Source: Erigeron canadensis
Taxonomy: Eukaryota > Streptophyta > Magnoliopsida > Asterales > Asteraceae
Direction: 5' to 3'
DNA: 64,000 nt
NCBI RefSeq assembly: GCF_010389155.1
Contig: NC_057762.1
Location: 38,624,055-38,688,054, forward strand
Shown one piece after another: positions 23,866-35,600 of the stretch. A model generated the notes under the pieces. The model saw nothing but the letters and a program-made list of their open reading frames with translations, had not been told where the DNA came from and did no database searches. Position 1 is the first letter of the stretch. Each line of letters begins with the position of its first letter. The position numbers and the translations under genes were made by a program.

Positions 23866-26240
23866 TCTATATAATTATTAAAACAGTAGGAATTCGAATG
23901 ATTTTAGAGGTTCTACAACTCAAACATATTTTATAATATTGCCACATGGACTATAACTTATGTGGCATCCCCATATTTTTTATAATATTCTATCTTATAT
24001 ATTTCTATTAGAATTAGAAAATTAAAATTAGATTAGAATATTAGAATAAAATAAAAGTACATATGATTATATAAAAATAAAGATAAATACAATATATAGA
24101 AAAGAAAATAATATCATACAAATTAAAGTAGATATGTCGAAAAAGTTGTTCGACATTTTTATTTTTTTTTTGTTGCAAATATCATACAAAATATTGAAAC
24201 TAAAAAATACAAACAATTAAAAGAATATAAAATTCTATATAAATCTTGGATCAAAATTAACAATCTAATTTAATTAAATTTTACAATATAGGAAACGACT
24301 ACTTATCAATCATCATAGGTATGGACCAAAATTATCGTCCGAAATTTTGGAAATGATATGAAAAACAACTCCAATGTTTTCCTAACCGTAACTTATATAA
24401 AGCAAAATTTTTTTTAATTGTTTCATGTTATGGAGTTAGAATAAGCATGTGATAAGTCATAACTTGATATATATTCAATGGTCTAAAAATGACTAAATAG
24501 ACTATTTTTTATGTGAATATATCTACTTTAATATATGTTTTGTGAATTTCAGTTTTGTGAATTTTAGGTTTGAGCTAAAATGATGAAATACAGCTTAAAA
24601 GGTGATAAGTGGATCAAAAATTGATAGATGGTGGAACTACAATATTACAAAGCAATTAAATCGTTAATGTACAAGTAGGTAAAGGTGATGTTCAAGTCTT
24701 GAAAGCACATAACTAGATGTAGATGTGCTATTTTGAAAAGTTGGATTTAATTCCATCTGGAGGATTAGTAGCTCACGTGAGCTGAGAGCAACAAGAAAAA
24801 AAAAAAAGTCACAATCATATTAATATGATTTGTTTTCGGCCTCTCTTGACCGATCCATCAAATGAAAAAAAGGAAAAGGCCGAGTTAATTAATGGGCTCA
24901 TGAGGCGGCAGGAGCAATTCCCATTTATGGAATCAAGTCACCCGTATCCACTAGCATAGTATATATATACATACTATATTCATTAATTAAGGGGAATTCG
25001 ACAGCTTCTCATAAAATTCGAAGGGACTGACGCATATATTCATTTGATACAATCTTTTACGGCTGACATTATTTACTAGCAAGATTAGAGAAGCTCGAGC
25101 GACATATTCGACAATTATCATGCAACGGATTTCTACATCAAGTGTTAGTGATTTGAAAATTATGTCCAGTTAAGGTTTTTGCTATCTCTCTCGATGAACA
25201 ATTGTTAGTTAATTTTATTTGATAAACTTTACTTTCAGTCCCGTAAACATTTTTTGGATTATAATTCATATGACTGATTGAGTATTTATCCACTATTATT
25301 TGATCTGGATTTTCGTAAGACAACTTATTGCGAGTTAATGATTTGTGTCGAGTCCACCTAGTTTAGGGATTAAGACAGATCATATAATTAACATAGGTTG
25401 TGCCCAAAATTGTTCTTGTCAAATAATATTAAAATTATGTCTATGTAATTTAGAATAAATACTCGGTATAGTTTATTAAGTAAATTAACGAAACTTTTGG
25501 GATTCGGGAGGGATGCACTTTTTTATTATTGTTTACAAGTTCTCTTTTTAATTTGTCTTGTTTTATTATCTTTAAGTCTAGTAACTTAGTTAATTAAAGT
25601 TAGTTTTTTCTTTTTATTTTCAAAACCAAACGAAAATTGTTAAAACTTGACTATAACCACAGATGCTCCTCGTGGGAACGATACCCACTTATCCTATCTA
25701 GTATAAGGTATTTAGGTTTATTTTTTATTGATACTTCGACGTCGATCTGCATGCACAAGTGAGTCGGTATTTTAGAATGAGTTCATCGATTTCAAGGTAA
25801 TCAATTCTTTAAATTAACGTAATGTGTAGACCCGTTTATAATCCATTTTTTTAATGATTTAAATTTGTTGTAATACTATGATTTTTCTTTTTATTATATA
25901 TGTTGTGTGACAAGTTATCTATAAATTTTTCTCCATATTGTATATGTCTCATCAAAAACAAAAAAATGATTTTGCAACTATTAGATGATTTATTATCCAC
26001 ACCACATAACATATCTCCACAAAGTATGATATTTTTTTCTTATTTTGTTTAGGTATTTGTTTTTCTCTTTTTTTTTTAACAAGTAATTTAATAAATTTAG
26101 ATGGCTATAATAATTTGGGAATTGACCACAAATTATAACATAGTCAACTTTAACAAAATTAATCTATACAATTATTTTTTTTACTCATGTATTTAAATAA
26201 TTATTTTAACTACCGCACATCGTGCGGGTAAAATACCTAG
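23866..26240 (+). mobile_element. non-autonomous Helitron, 2.4 kb, both ends present
   Basis: Starts TCTATATAATTATTAAAACA after an A, and ends with the stem-loop ACCGCACATCGTGCGGGT, eight bases, then CTAG followed by T. These are the diagnostic TC 5' end, 3' hairpin and CTRR end, and the A/T insertion site. No RepHel gene lies inside. Near 25670 it contains GTGGGAACGATACCCACTTA, a phrase resembling LTR-retrotransposon leaders, so part of the cargo may be captured. Confidence 0.8.
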
Positions 26241-26327
26241 TTTAATGTATGTATATACTTCTTAGCAATTGGAACTTCTGTTTAAGGGGATGCTTAGTTG
26301 TTCGTTTCGAAGGGGACTAATAATGAG

Positions 26328-26724
26328 CGAGTATAGTACCTGCGCGTTGCGGCGAAATTTTATAACTATTTTTTTGATGAATATATTAGTTACAGAGTGT
26401 GTCAAAAATATAAATTATAAGATTCTGTCGATTGTTTTAAAACCATATAAAAAGATCAATTACAAATTGAAAACAAAAATATTGAACTAATATAATAAAA
26501 TAAAAAAACAAACCAATATAATATTTATATATACTAAATAGTGTTGTGTGTGGAGAAACATTTTGAGAACCATAAAAATGATGAAAGAGACATTTGGGTA
26601 ACAAAAAGTAAGGATTAAAGAAGTATAAATATAGAAGAGTTAGCGAGAAGTATTTTAGGAATATTAAGAAAAATGCTTAATTACTTAAAATAGGAATCCA
26701 GTATGCTTTATAAGGTAGTATAGA
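26328..26724 (-). mobile_element. mini-Helitron, about 400 bp
   Basis: On the minus strand it begins TCTATACTACCTTATAAAGC and ends with GCCGCAACGCGCAGGTACTATACTCG, where the expected CTAG has become CTCG. It lies less than 100 bp from the end of the larger Helitron. Confidence 0.6.
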
Positions 26725-27933
26725 TAATAAAGAACATAATATTCACAGCTCTAGGAGATTAGATTATTGTAGAATTTTGTTTTTAATTGTGGCCATGGTA
26801 TATTCTAAATCCACTAATGTGGGCTCCGGAGGTAAGTTTTCCCTTAGGTATCGGGTTCGAGTATGAGGTTTCTCATCTCAAAGTATTTTACATAAGGAGG
26901 TGGTTAGAGATCCAGCAAATGATAGTTAGAATTGCTCCCAATACGTTTGAATCAAGACTAACTTTACAAAAAAAGCTATTATGTTAACAAGGTTTTTAAT
27001 TGGTGTTATCGTGTAACATGTTAATTTTTGTGTCGTAATTGTATTTAACATTAACATGTTCATATCTTAGCATGTTTATTTCTTAACATGGGGTGTATGC
27101 CACGTCAGCTCTAATGCTTAATAGATAGGCATAAATTGTATGAAAAATAAAATAATTTTTTTAAGTAAAATGTTTATGAGTGAGTGATATTATTACAATA
27201 TAAATTAGTCATTTATAACAAATATATAAATTTTATTGTACAGTGTTATATACTGTATAATGTAGATATAGTTGTAGATGGTTAAATGTTGTTAATTTTC
27301 TTATATCGCACATATATATAGAAAAGCATTATTTGGACGTTCATATAAGAATAATGATCAATTATCCTAATTGTTTATTCTAAAAATCTTCTTAATTAAT
27401 AGAATCGTGACATGTGAAAAATCAGAGATAAGAATAAAAAAGTAAATTAATAAATTACATGTGTTAAGAGATAATATATTATGAGGATTTTTAGAAGGAT
27501 TAATTAGAAGAATTTCTTCATAAAATAACGTAATAACACGTATCCCAAGTCACACAAAAACAGTAGTAGTCACACAAAAACAAAAACAAAAAATCATCTC
27601 TCATAACAAATACAGTTAACTTGACCATATAATTCAACACCCCTCTCATTAAATACAAAACAGTTTAAAAGACACAATTGCCCTTCATTTATTTATAACT
27701 TTTTGTCCTCTTTCTAACCCATCACCATACATCCATTCCCCTTCTATCCAACCAACCAAATTAAGCGAACAAACCCCCACCCCCTCACTGTCTCTCTCTA
27801 ACTTTCCCTTGTTCTTTCAATACATACGACATATAGATATAGATATACAAAGACAGTAGAACAAAAACCCAGAAAAACCCATCTGTTGAATTCTTCACTT
27901 TCTGATAATTACATATATTATTTTGGGGGATCT
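26725..27933. other. intergenic DNA and GID2 upstream region
   Basis: No gene is recognised. The last 200 bp (CCCCACCCCCTCACTGTCTCTCTC and a run of ATAGATATAGATATAC) look like a plant leader. A degraded foldback element may sit at 27178-27300. Confidence 0.45.
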
Positions 27934-28509
27934 ATGAAGCGATCGATAGATTGTTCAATAGATCCGGTCAACACCGGTGGTGGTGGTCAACAAAACAAAA
28001 AGATCCGTGAAGATAATAATATGGCTCTTGAGATAGATATACAAAACCCCCCAAACCAAGTACTACAAGACGACAATTTACTATACGAGATTTTAAAACA
28101 CGTGGACGCGCGGACATTAGGCGCGTGTGGGTGTGTCAACAAACATTGGAATCGAACTTCTAAAGATGAACGTTTGTGGGAACTAATCTGTACACGTCAC
28201 TGGGATAAAATCGGGTGTGGTAATACCCAGTTACGTTCTGTTGTTCTTGCGCTTGGCGGGTTTAAAAGGCTTCATTCGGGTTATTTATGGCCTTTATCAA
28301 AACCAACAATTTCGTCGTCGTCGGGAGCAAGTTCGTCGAGATCGACGGGGTGGCCATGTTTGCCACCGACTAATCGTTCACTTGTTCCGTCTAAACCGAT
28401 TACAAAATCGGCTGCCAATACACGGTGGGGTAAAGACGAGGTTCAATTGTCTTTGTCTCTTCTTTCAATTCGGTATTATGAGAAGATGAATTTTAACAAC
28501 AGAAAGTGA
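27934..28509 (+). CDS. GID2: F-box protein GID2/SLEEPY1 (gibberellin signalling)
   Basis: F-box subunit of an SCF E3 ubiquitin ligase that, with the gibberellin receptor GID1, marks DELLA repressors for degradation in the nucleus. The 191-residue intronless protein has the full family layout: variable N-terminus opening MKRS; F-box (about 43-84) with DDNLLYEILKHVDARTLGAC and KDERLWELICTRHW; GGF region (RSVVLALGGFKRLHSGYLWP, about 101-120); a serine-rich linker; and the C-terminal LSL region TRWGKDEVQLSLSLLSIRYY ending EKMNFNNRK, needed for DELLA binding. The start is the first in-frame ATG; upstream in-frame sequence lacks an ATG and family similarity. The serine/threonine linker (124-160) is somewhat long. 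No lesion is seen. Orthology to SLY1/GID2 rather than to the SNEEZY paralogue is inferred from overall fit. Confidence 0.95.
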   Translation: MKRSIDCSIDPVNTGGGGQQNKKIREDNNMALEIDIQNPPNQVLQDDNLLYEILKHVDARTLGACGCVNKHWNRTSKDERLWELICTRHWDKIGCGNTQLRSVVLALGGFKRLHSGYLWPLSKPTISSSSGASSSRSTGWPCLPPTNRSLVPSKPITKSAANTRWGKDEVQLSLSLLSIRYYEKMNFNNRK

Positions 28510-30145
28510 TAGTAAAAATTGTAACGGGTTTGATGGTGTTTTTTTTTTTTTTTGTTTCGCTATGTTTCTGTTTCGAGCTTGTTTTTGGTGTTTTTATTTT
28601 GTTGGAGTTTTGTATGTTTAAGAACACGTTGTAATGTGTTGTACACTAAAAAAAATAAAATCGTCCGTTATAGATAATTATCAATCGTCGTGTACAACAT
28701 TTTGTTGTGATTTGACTATAGGTATATCTATGTGATAATTTTTAGATCTGGTCTATGGGAATAGTTAGTGAACAACTAATAATGTTGATTTCTATGTTTT
28801 TGTAGCTATGAATGAAAGTATTTGTATATTGAGATGTTATTTTTGATTCTGCCATTTGGATTTCATGATACTCCGTAATTTTTATGGTAATCGTAATACC
28901 TAGGAAAGAAATTTGATGATAATCGGGAGGAGTGTTTGGATATTGTATGAGGATAAAAGAAGGTAAAAAAGGCGGGTAAAAGTAAAAAAGTAAAGTTATC
29001 GACGGTTAGTTTTAGACTTTAAGTTGGATGCTCTGTGGTGAGCGCTAAAGTACAAAGGGACCAAGACAATGCGTGTGGTAGTAGGATAAAGAGGGCCCCC
29101 TAAGAAAAGGGGAAAGCATGAAATTAGGGATTATGATCGAAGTTATTGAGCCATTTTGACATCTTTTTTAACTATCATCGCACAGGTCACAATTTTGGGC
29201 TTATCTTGTCACAAGTTGGAAAAAGGTGTCCAACACAGTCTAATCACTTGGTTTACATGCCCATATTTGCAATTTTTCCATTACAAATAGTACTTGATTA
29301 ATCGTATTGTCTAAGAAATTTACTAGTTTTAAATAAAATTTATGGAACTCACAAAAATTATTATATCAAAAATCATATGACCAAACGTATGTTATGAAAA
29401 ATGAAATTGAAGCAAACCAACCCTTTTTTGTGCACACCTTCTCATTTAATTCGGCTGACAGTTTATTTTTAAAATTCCGAATGCATGATATGTTTCATGT
29501 AAACATCATAAGTTGAAGAATTATTTTATTTAAGGCAATGAAATTCACGTAACTACATATGAAAATTGTACACATTAAGTGGTATTTTGTATCATCTTTG
29601 TAGTTCGAATTTCATTTTAATGTAAGATAAAACTGTAAATATATTGATAGTCACTTCGTACTTCCTACGGGTTTTAAGGCCGGGTAATAAGACCAGTAAA
29701 GTATATATCTATATATGTAATACGACAATCGCAAAAGTGAAAAAGAAATGATATGGGAACAAATATGGTAGGGCAGAGGGTATTGCTGTGTGAAGGGAGA
29801 GCCCGGGATCTGTCCTACTTGTTGTTTGTATTATGTATGAATGAAAGGTTAGATGGAACAAGAAACAGGAAGGGAATAATGTTGTACCCACTATGTTGTT
29901 TGGAATATTGATCGACTTCATTCATAGAATATTATTTTTCTTGTGCTTTTTTTAGTAAAGAAATGCACGTTTTGGTGACGGTAATTTAAAATAACGAGAG
30001 CCGCCATGCGGCGGTGATGGTATCAGCGGTAGCGTAGCCATAATGGTGTGGTTATTAATTTAAAAGACTAAAAGTATAAGTGTTTCGTTAATGAAACCTT
30101 AATTCATATAGAGTAGCATTTGTTTCCATAGAAGGTCACTGCACA
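28510..30145. other. 3' flank of GID2 and intergenic DNA
   Basis: Includes a poly-T run (28540-28553) and probable 3' untranslated region. No further gene is seen. GCCGCCATGCGGCGG near 30001 looks like a detached mini-Helitron stem-loop. Confidence 0.45.
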
Positions 30146-30669
30146 GGGCTGTAAACGAACTGAACAGTTCACGAACAATTTATGAACATTTCAGTGGGAA
30201 GTTCGTTTGTGTTCATTCGTTTAGTTAAATGAACGAACATGAACAAAGTTATCTTTCGTTCATTTACGTTCATAAACGTTCGATAATCTGTTCATAAACT
30301 TTCGTTCGTTTATGTTCATGAACCGTCGTTCGTGAACAATAGTTCCTTATGTTCGTTTACATATCTATATATATATACACACACATAATCAATTATACAA
30401 TTAAAAATTATTTAAATTTATATAACATATATCAATACCTAATTATTTGAGAAAAAGTTTAAATAAAAAAACTTAATTTATAAATATTTCGTTCGTTTAT
30501 GTTCGTTCATTAGTGTTCGTTCGTTTGTGTTTGTGAACATTCATTCATGAACACACACGAACGAGCACGAACAAGTCATTATGTTCGTTTATCTGTTCGT
30601 GAACCGTTCGTTCTATTATACAAACGAACATGAACAAGGTCACGTTCGTGTTCGTTCGGTTCACAGCCC
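30146..30669. mobile_element. GTTCGTTCG-type terminal-inverted-repeat element, complete
   Basis: Left end GGGCTGTAAACGAACTGAAC and right end GTTCGTTCGGTTCACAGCCC are inverted. The arms are made of many GAACGAACATGAAC / GTTCGTTTATGTTC words, so most of the 524 bp can fold back on itself around an AT-rich centre. Flanks AAGGTCACTG and AAGGCACTGG resemble an imperfect target duplication of 9-10 bp. Non-coding. Confidence 0.7.
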
Positions 30670-31043
30670 AAGGCACTGGTGGAGTATGAGATATGTGTGA
30701 AGATTTTTGGTTCTATTTAAGGTTGTTTTAGCGATATCAAAGACCGAAAGTTTAATAGAAATAATAAAATAAAAATCTTTATCAGGTATTATCAAATAGA
30801 TTATAGATATAGATAATACCCGTATAAAATGTCAAGATAAAATCCATAATTTTAAAGACTGAACTATTTAAATTAAAAAAGGTGGCTTTTGTTTTATATG
30901 GATGTAGAGATATATTTAAAGGGTCTGTATCATTTTTTTCTTTAATATTAATTTTTGATTTCATTACTATACAAGGTTTCAGTTTTTTATATCAAGTATT
31001 ATTAAATAATGACTTGTATATAATTTTTTATCATATAAACAAT
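30670..31043. other. AT-rich intergenic DNA
   Basis: Nothing recognisable beyond base composition. Confidence 0.4.
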
Positions 31044-31222
31044 ATGAGAAAAGTGAGTATCGGGTTGTTATACATCAAACTTGGATGAAAAACTCGTAAC
31101 ATACCAATATTTTAATATTTTGAATAAAAACTTGGCCCCCCATGATTTTTACAGTTAAAAAAAGGTATGTAAGTAATTTTTCACCCAACTTAAATGACTC
31201 ACAGCCTCATATTCCTTCTCCC
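31044..31222. mobile_element. foldback element, GGCTGTTAGG family (diverged)
   Basis: Carries the family core CATACCAATATTTTAATATT and TTGGCCCCCCATGATTTTTA, with arms ending in TTTCACCCAACTTAA..CACAGCCTCATATTCC. Arms are less well matched than in the copy at 45722. Confidence 0.65.
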
Positions 31223-32041
31223 AACCAATACTAATGGTTTATCATATCATTAATTATATATATCTACTTTATAATGTGGGACACTAGTCTAATTTAATAA
31301 TTATAATATTAGAAGACCGGCTGTAAAAAAAAGTTATTTTTTATAGTAATCTCGTTCATTATATAATAAGAATACTACTACTAATAATAATAACTTATCA
31401 TATGATATTTTTTAAAAATTAAATATATTTTTTGAAATAAATAGTCTAGACTCAGTTTTAAGATTAATTTGTTTTCCCATTTTTACTCAAACCCATTATT
31501 GAGATGAATCTTTGGCTAAACTTATGTTGTTATTCGTAATGACGAACTGACGATAGAAAAAATTGTCGATTATGAATAAGTACGTGTAAGAGTTTGTTAA
31601 TTCCCTATTTTTTATGGAGGAAAGTAGATTTTTTTTAGGATAGCCCATATTAATGTTAGACATTAAGGCAATGAATAGAGCCCACGTTCTTTCAAATTTG
31701 GATTAAAGGCCCAAAAGCCCCTTTATATCACTTGGACCTTTAATAAATCTGAGACCCATCGATCACAATCGCGCGAACTATACGTCTATTATGCTTATCG
31801 CCTTATCGAGATCGTAACAAACTAACAATGATAAACAATCTAAGAACTTATGATTTAATAATAAAGCAAATAGGAAAATAAAAAGCACAAAAATGTGTTT
31901 GATTTGGCGTTTTAAGCTTAGTCCACTGCCATAAAATTAAGTATGTAGGTAGAAGATTACAAAAGGATCTCTTTCGCTAAGAACATTTGTAAAGATCGGT
32001 TAATTCCATAGGCGAAGGAAGGGTGATGAAATTGATCTATC
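31223..32041. other. AT-rich intergenic DNA
   Basis: No gene or clear repeat is seen. Confidence 0.4.
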
Positions 32042-32352
32042 TCTACTCCTTTATAAAGATAATCCATCCACTAAAAATAAAAAGTGTTACACCATAGTTA
32101 CATACGAAAGTACAAAATTGTCTTTAATAAACACCCTCTATAAAAAGAATTATTAAAAATTAACAAATTTACCCTTAATAAATTAATTTACATTTTAAAC
32201 CCTTATATTGCTAGTTTATATTATAAGTTTTTAACTTATAAAATATTGCCACTATTATCTTTCCATCAACTTACACTACTCGACATCAATTGTTGATGTC
32301 ACCAACACCACTAAACCGCCGTCGCCGTCGCATTGCACGGGTACCATGTTCG
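32042..32352 (+). mobile_element. mini-Helitron, first of a tandem pair
   Basis: Starts TCTACTCCTTTATAAAGATA and ends with the GC-rich segment GCCGTCGCATTGCACGGGTACCATGTTCG, a decayed stem-loop and CTAG-like end. The neighbouring copy begins immediately afterwards. Confidence 0.6.
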
Positions 32353-32681
32353 TACTCCTTTATAAAAATTATCATATCCCTCAATTTTGAAAAGTGTTAT
32401 ATAATAGTTATATACGAAATTACTAAATTGACCTTAATAAATACTAGTACCTACTATCGAAATTTTTTTTATAAATTACCAAATTTTTCCTTAATGAAAT
32501 AATTGACACTCTAAACCCTTAATTTAATAATTAACACTTTAAGTCATTATCTTTTAAAATATTCCACTATCACCTTTACATCAACATACACCACTTAACA
32601 CCGCCACCACCACCAATAATACTGTCACTGACACCACTAGACAGTCGTCCCCGCCGCCGCATTGTGCAGATAACATGCTCG
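32353..32681 (+). mobile_element. mini-Helitron, second of a tandem pair
   Basis: Starts TACTCCTTTATAAAAATTAT, shares AAAGTGTTA..ATAGTTA.ATACGAAA with the first copy, and ends GCCGCCGCATTGTGCAGATAACATGCTCG. Head-to-tail tandem copies are a known outcome of rolling-circle transposition. Confidence 0.6.
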
Positions 32682-33863
32682 TATGTATTTTATAATAGTT
32701 GATGGAATTTATATCGTTGAAAAATTTAAATACATATAAAACTTAATTCATTCGTAAATATTTTATAACGTAAAAAAAAATATAATTTGATTAAGTTTTC
32801 TTTAAAAAAATTTAATGTCAAACTAAGACACCTACAAGGCTAAAATAGAAATGAGAGAATAATGTTCTGGAGACGCGTCAACTGAGGAAAACTGACAATT
32901 GACTATATATATCCTAGGAAACCATAAGTAAACTTATTCATGATTAGAATAACATACAAATCACCAAATTAATTTACACTATATGCTACGAAATTTTGAG
33001 TCCAATATCAACATAGCCAACATAAAAATGAAGCAGTATATGGAATGACATTGACTGGTTCCACTATGCAACAAAAATACAAAATATAAAGATTAATAAA
33101 TCCAAGATGATTAATTCATTCAAAGTTGTCCAATATAATTAGTGACGTTTGTGCTGTTCCAACTAAGGCAATACTTAATTTGTACCTTTAGTGATCGAGT
33201 TCGGACTCAAACTACTACCTTAACATATATGTACTTTTCAAACGAAGATTTTTAATGGAAAGATGGAAGAAATGTATAGAGAGAGACGGGTAGTCAAAAC
33301 CGAATTTCCTTCCAAAAGTCTTTCAAATTAATTAAGCAATATATATAGAACGCCTTTGATCAACTTTTCAAATAATTACTACTGATTTTTAATCTAATTA
33401 GTAAATATGACACGATATTACGAAAATGTAACATTAATTAACTGAAGGATCATGGAAAGAATGAGAAAGTGGAATTACTTTTCTAGTAGTCTCGATAATA
33501 CGGAGTATTACATAAGCAACTACGCATATATATATGTGGATCACCTAATTAACTAATTAAAGAGCTAATTAAAAGTGACCGCAGTCAATGGCTAATTATG
33601 AACTATACCATAATTAGTAAACTTACTAATTACAATATTGTTTCTAACTTTCTATGAGTAGCTAGTTACTTCAAATGTATCTTTTGTTGACGACTAAAAT
33701 AATAGATGTTTCCACAATGGATGTTTCCACAGCCTTTCTTTCTATGGTCGAAAATTTTTTAAAAAATGTAGATTGGCGACTTCATTCATCATCCCTTTTG
33801 TTTGAATTTCTATTTTATATGGTCACGTGTTTTATTAGAGTAGTTTCGTGACCAACTTCTGGC
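32682..33863. other. intergenic DNA upstream of the first SGP-peptide gene
   Basis: AT-rich, no gene. A G-box core CACGTG occurs near 33824, just upstream of the shared promoter block. Confidence 0.4.
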
Positions 33864-33898
33864 CACTTTTGCATGCATGCATAACTAAATATAAATAC
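33864..33898 (+). promoter_or_regulatory. shared RY-repeat promoter block and TATA box, SGP gene 1
   Basis: A 23-bp block (33864-33886) containing TTTTGCATGCATGCATAACT is identical to the one upstream of the second SGP gene (39327-39349). It holds overlapping CATGCA (RY) elements, the binding core for B3-domain factors, and is followed within a few bases by TATAAATA. It ends 185 bp before the ATG; in the paralogue the distance is 188 bp. Confidence 0.65.
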
Positions 33899-34070
33899 AT
33901 ACATCTTCATGATAGTTTTACACTAACAACATCAATTCTTTCTTTCTTTCATCTAAGCTAGAGCATCCGTAGTTATATATACTTCAAGTTGTAAAATTCT
34001 TCCAGAAGTACGTAGTAGCTTTTCTCATTTCAATTCGATTCTCATCAAAACTAAATTAATTACGTTATTA

Positions 34071-34409
34071 ATGGCCAGAAGTCATAAATTATATTGTATC
34101 ACCATGGTTCTTATTCTACTTGTCCTTTCATCAAGCCATGCTATAGTGGCTCGACCAATTAGTGTTACCAAATCCCCGGTAGAGGATGCGAGTCCATATA
34201 ACATGAACATTATTTTTAGCCTTTCTGGTATTAAAATCGGGGGTGGTCCTAGTAACGGAGAGGGGCATGGTTTCCCAACTGCAAGTTCTATTGGGAGTAT
34301 CAAGAACTCTGGTCCTAGTTCGGGAGGAAAGGGACGTAGTGAGACCGATGATAATATTTTTGGAGAGATAAAAAACTCTGGTCCAAGTCCAGGAGGAAGG
34401 GGACATTAA
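34071..34409 (+). CDS. PIP-like (SGP-motif) secreted peptide precursor, three motifs
   Basis: A 112-residue precursor: secretion signal (about 8-27, ITMVLILLVLSSSHAIVA), a short propeptide beginning RPISV, then three evenly spaced motifs at residues 55, 78 and 101: GGGPSNGEGH, NSGPSSGGKGR and the C-terminal NSGPSPGGRGH. The SGPSPxGxGH pattern is that of PAMP-induced secreted peptides (PIP/PIPL), whose mature C-terminal peptides amplify immunity or affect root growth through receptor kinases such as RLK7. The last motif ends exactly at the stop, as in that family. The middle copy ends in R rather than H. It is a paralogue of the gene at 39537, sharing the ARPI junction, 23-residue spacing and promoter block. 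CEP and IDA peptides are less fitting alternatives. Confidence 0.8.
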   Translation: MARSHKLYCITMVLILLVLSSSHAIVARPISVTKSPVEDASPYNMNIIFSLSGIKIGGGPSNGEGHGFPTASSIGSIKNSGPSSGGKGRSETDDNIFGEIKNSGPSPGGRGH

Positions 34410-35600
34410 TTAATTAATTACCAATATAATATAACATTTATATATACTTCTACCGAAATATATAAACAATGTACGTAAATCGTTTACTAGCTATATGTAC
34501 GTACGGAGTGTATATATCTATATATGTTGTTCAGTTTTACCGAAACGTAGGAATTAGTAATCGATTATTTATTCTTGGTTTTATATACTAATCTTGTATC
34601 TTTTTAAAAATTATTTCTTGATTATTTATATACATATCTATGGCATAATATATAGTACGTAGCTTTTAGTCCGTGTACGAATTGTAATAGTTCTTTTAAA
34701 TAGTTAAATTAATCTTGCATACAATTGTCTTACAATTAGTTTAAATTCCTGTTGATGCTCACATGTAGAAATTAACTTCATTCTCTGTACTAAAGTTTAT
34801 ACCAACGTTCAATTCATACATATTGGTCTATACTAAATTTAATTTAGTGTTTTATTTTGATTTATAACTTTCCTGAAGAAAGATTTCAATTCGTAGGAAA
34901 TATTGCGGTCTTATGAATAATAAGACTGCAAATAAACCAAGAGGGGGAATTGAATTTCGTGTTAGATTTTGTTTTATAACTCTCTGTTGATAAGAAAAAT
35001 TAAAACATATAGAAATTGGTATAGATTCGGAGAACCATTATATTGCGGTTAATGAGGGGGCAAATTAGCTCATATATGGATATATCCTTTGATCATAGTG
35101 ATTGATGAGGATGCATGGAAAGTTGGAAACCAGTACCATGTCTACTCTCTAAAAATATATTCGTATGTACGTAATATATATAGTCATTTTGGTAGATAAT
35201 AAGAATTACGCCGTGATTTTGAGTAAGAATAATTTCACTAGCTTAGACACAGAGACACAGATCGAACCCCGAAAGACACAAAGACATTTTTATTACTCCG
35301 TATTATTAGTGATTTTTTTTTTTTTGAAATGTACGTCCTCATATAACAGTGATCACAATTCACGACCTCTAACCATTATCAACCACCGACACGTACCATT
35401 GTATTGAAAACCTTCTTCAATTAAAGTCTAAAATACTTTACCGGCTGGTAGTATACCAAGTTGCAAACGGGGCATGCATGCGCTTTTGTTAATTAGACTA
35501 AGACCCATGGAGAAAAGCTTCAAAGTTTCTTACGTAGTTCTCTACTAGCAAATATCTCACTCATTTATAATCAACAAAAGCAGTATTTTCATAATAAAAA
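34410..35600. other. intergenic DNA
   Basis: 3' flank of the first SGP gene followed by AT-rich sequence; no gene is seen. The 80-codon frame at 35165 spans a poly-T tract and has no features. Confidence 0.4.
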
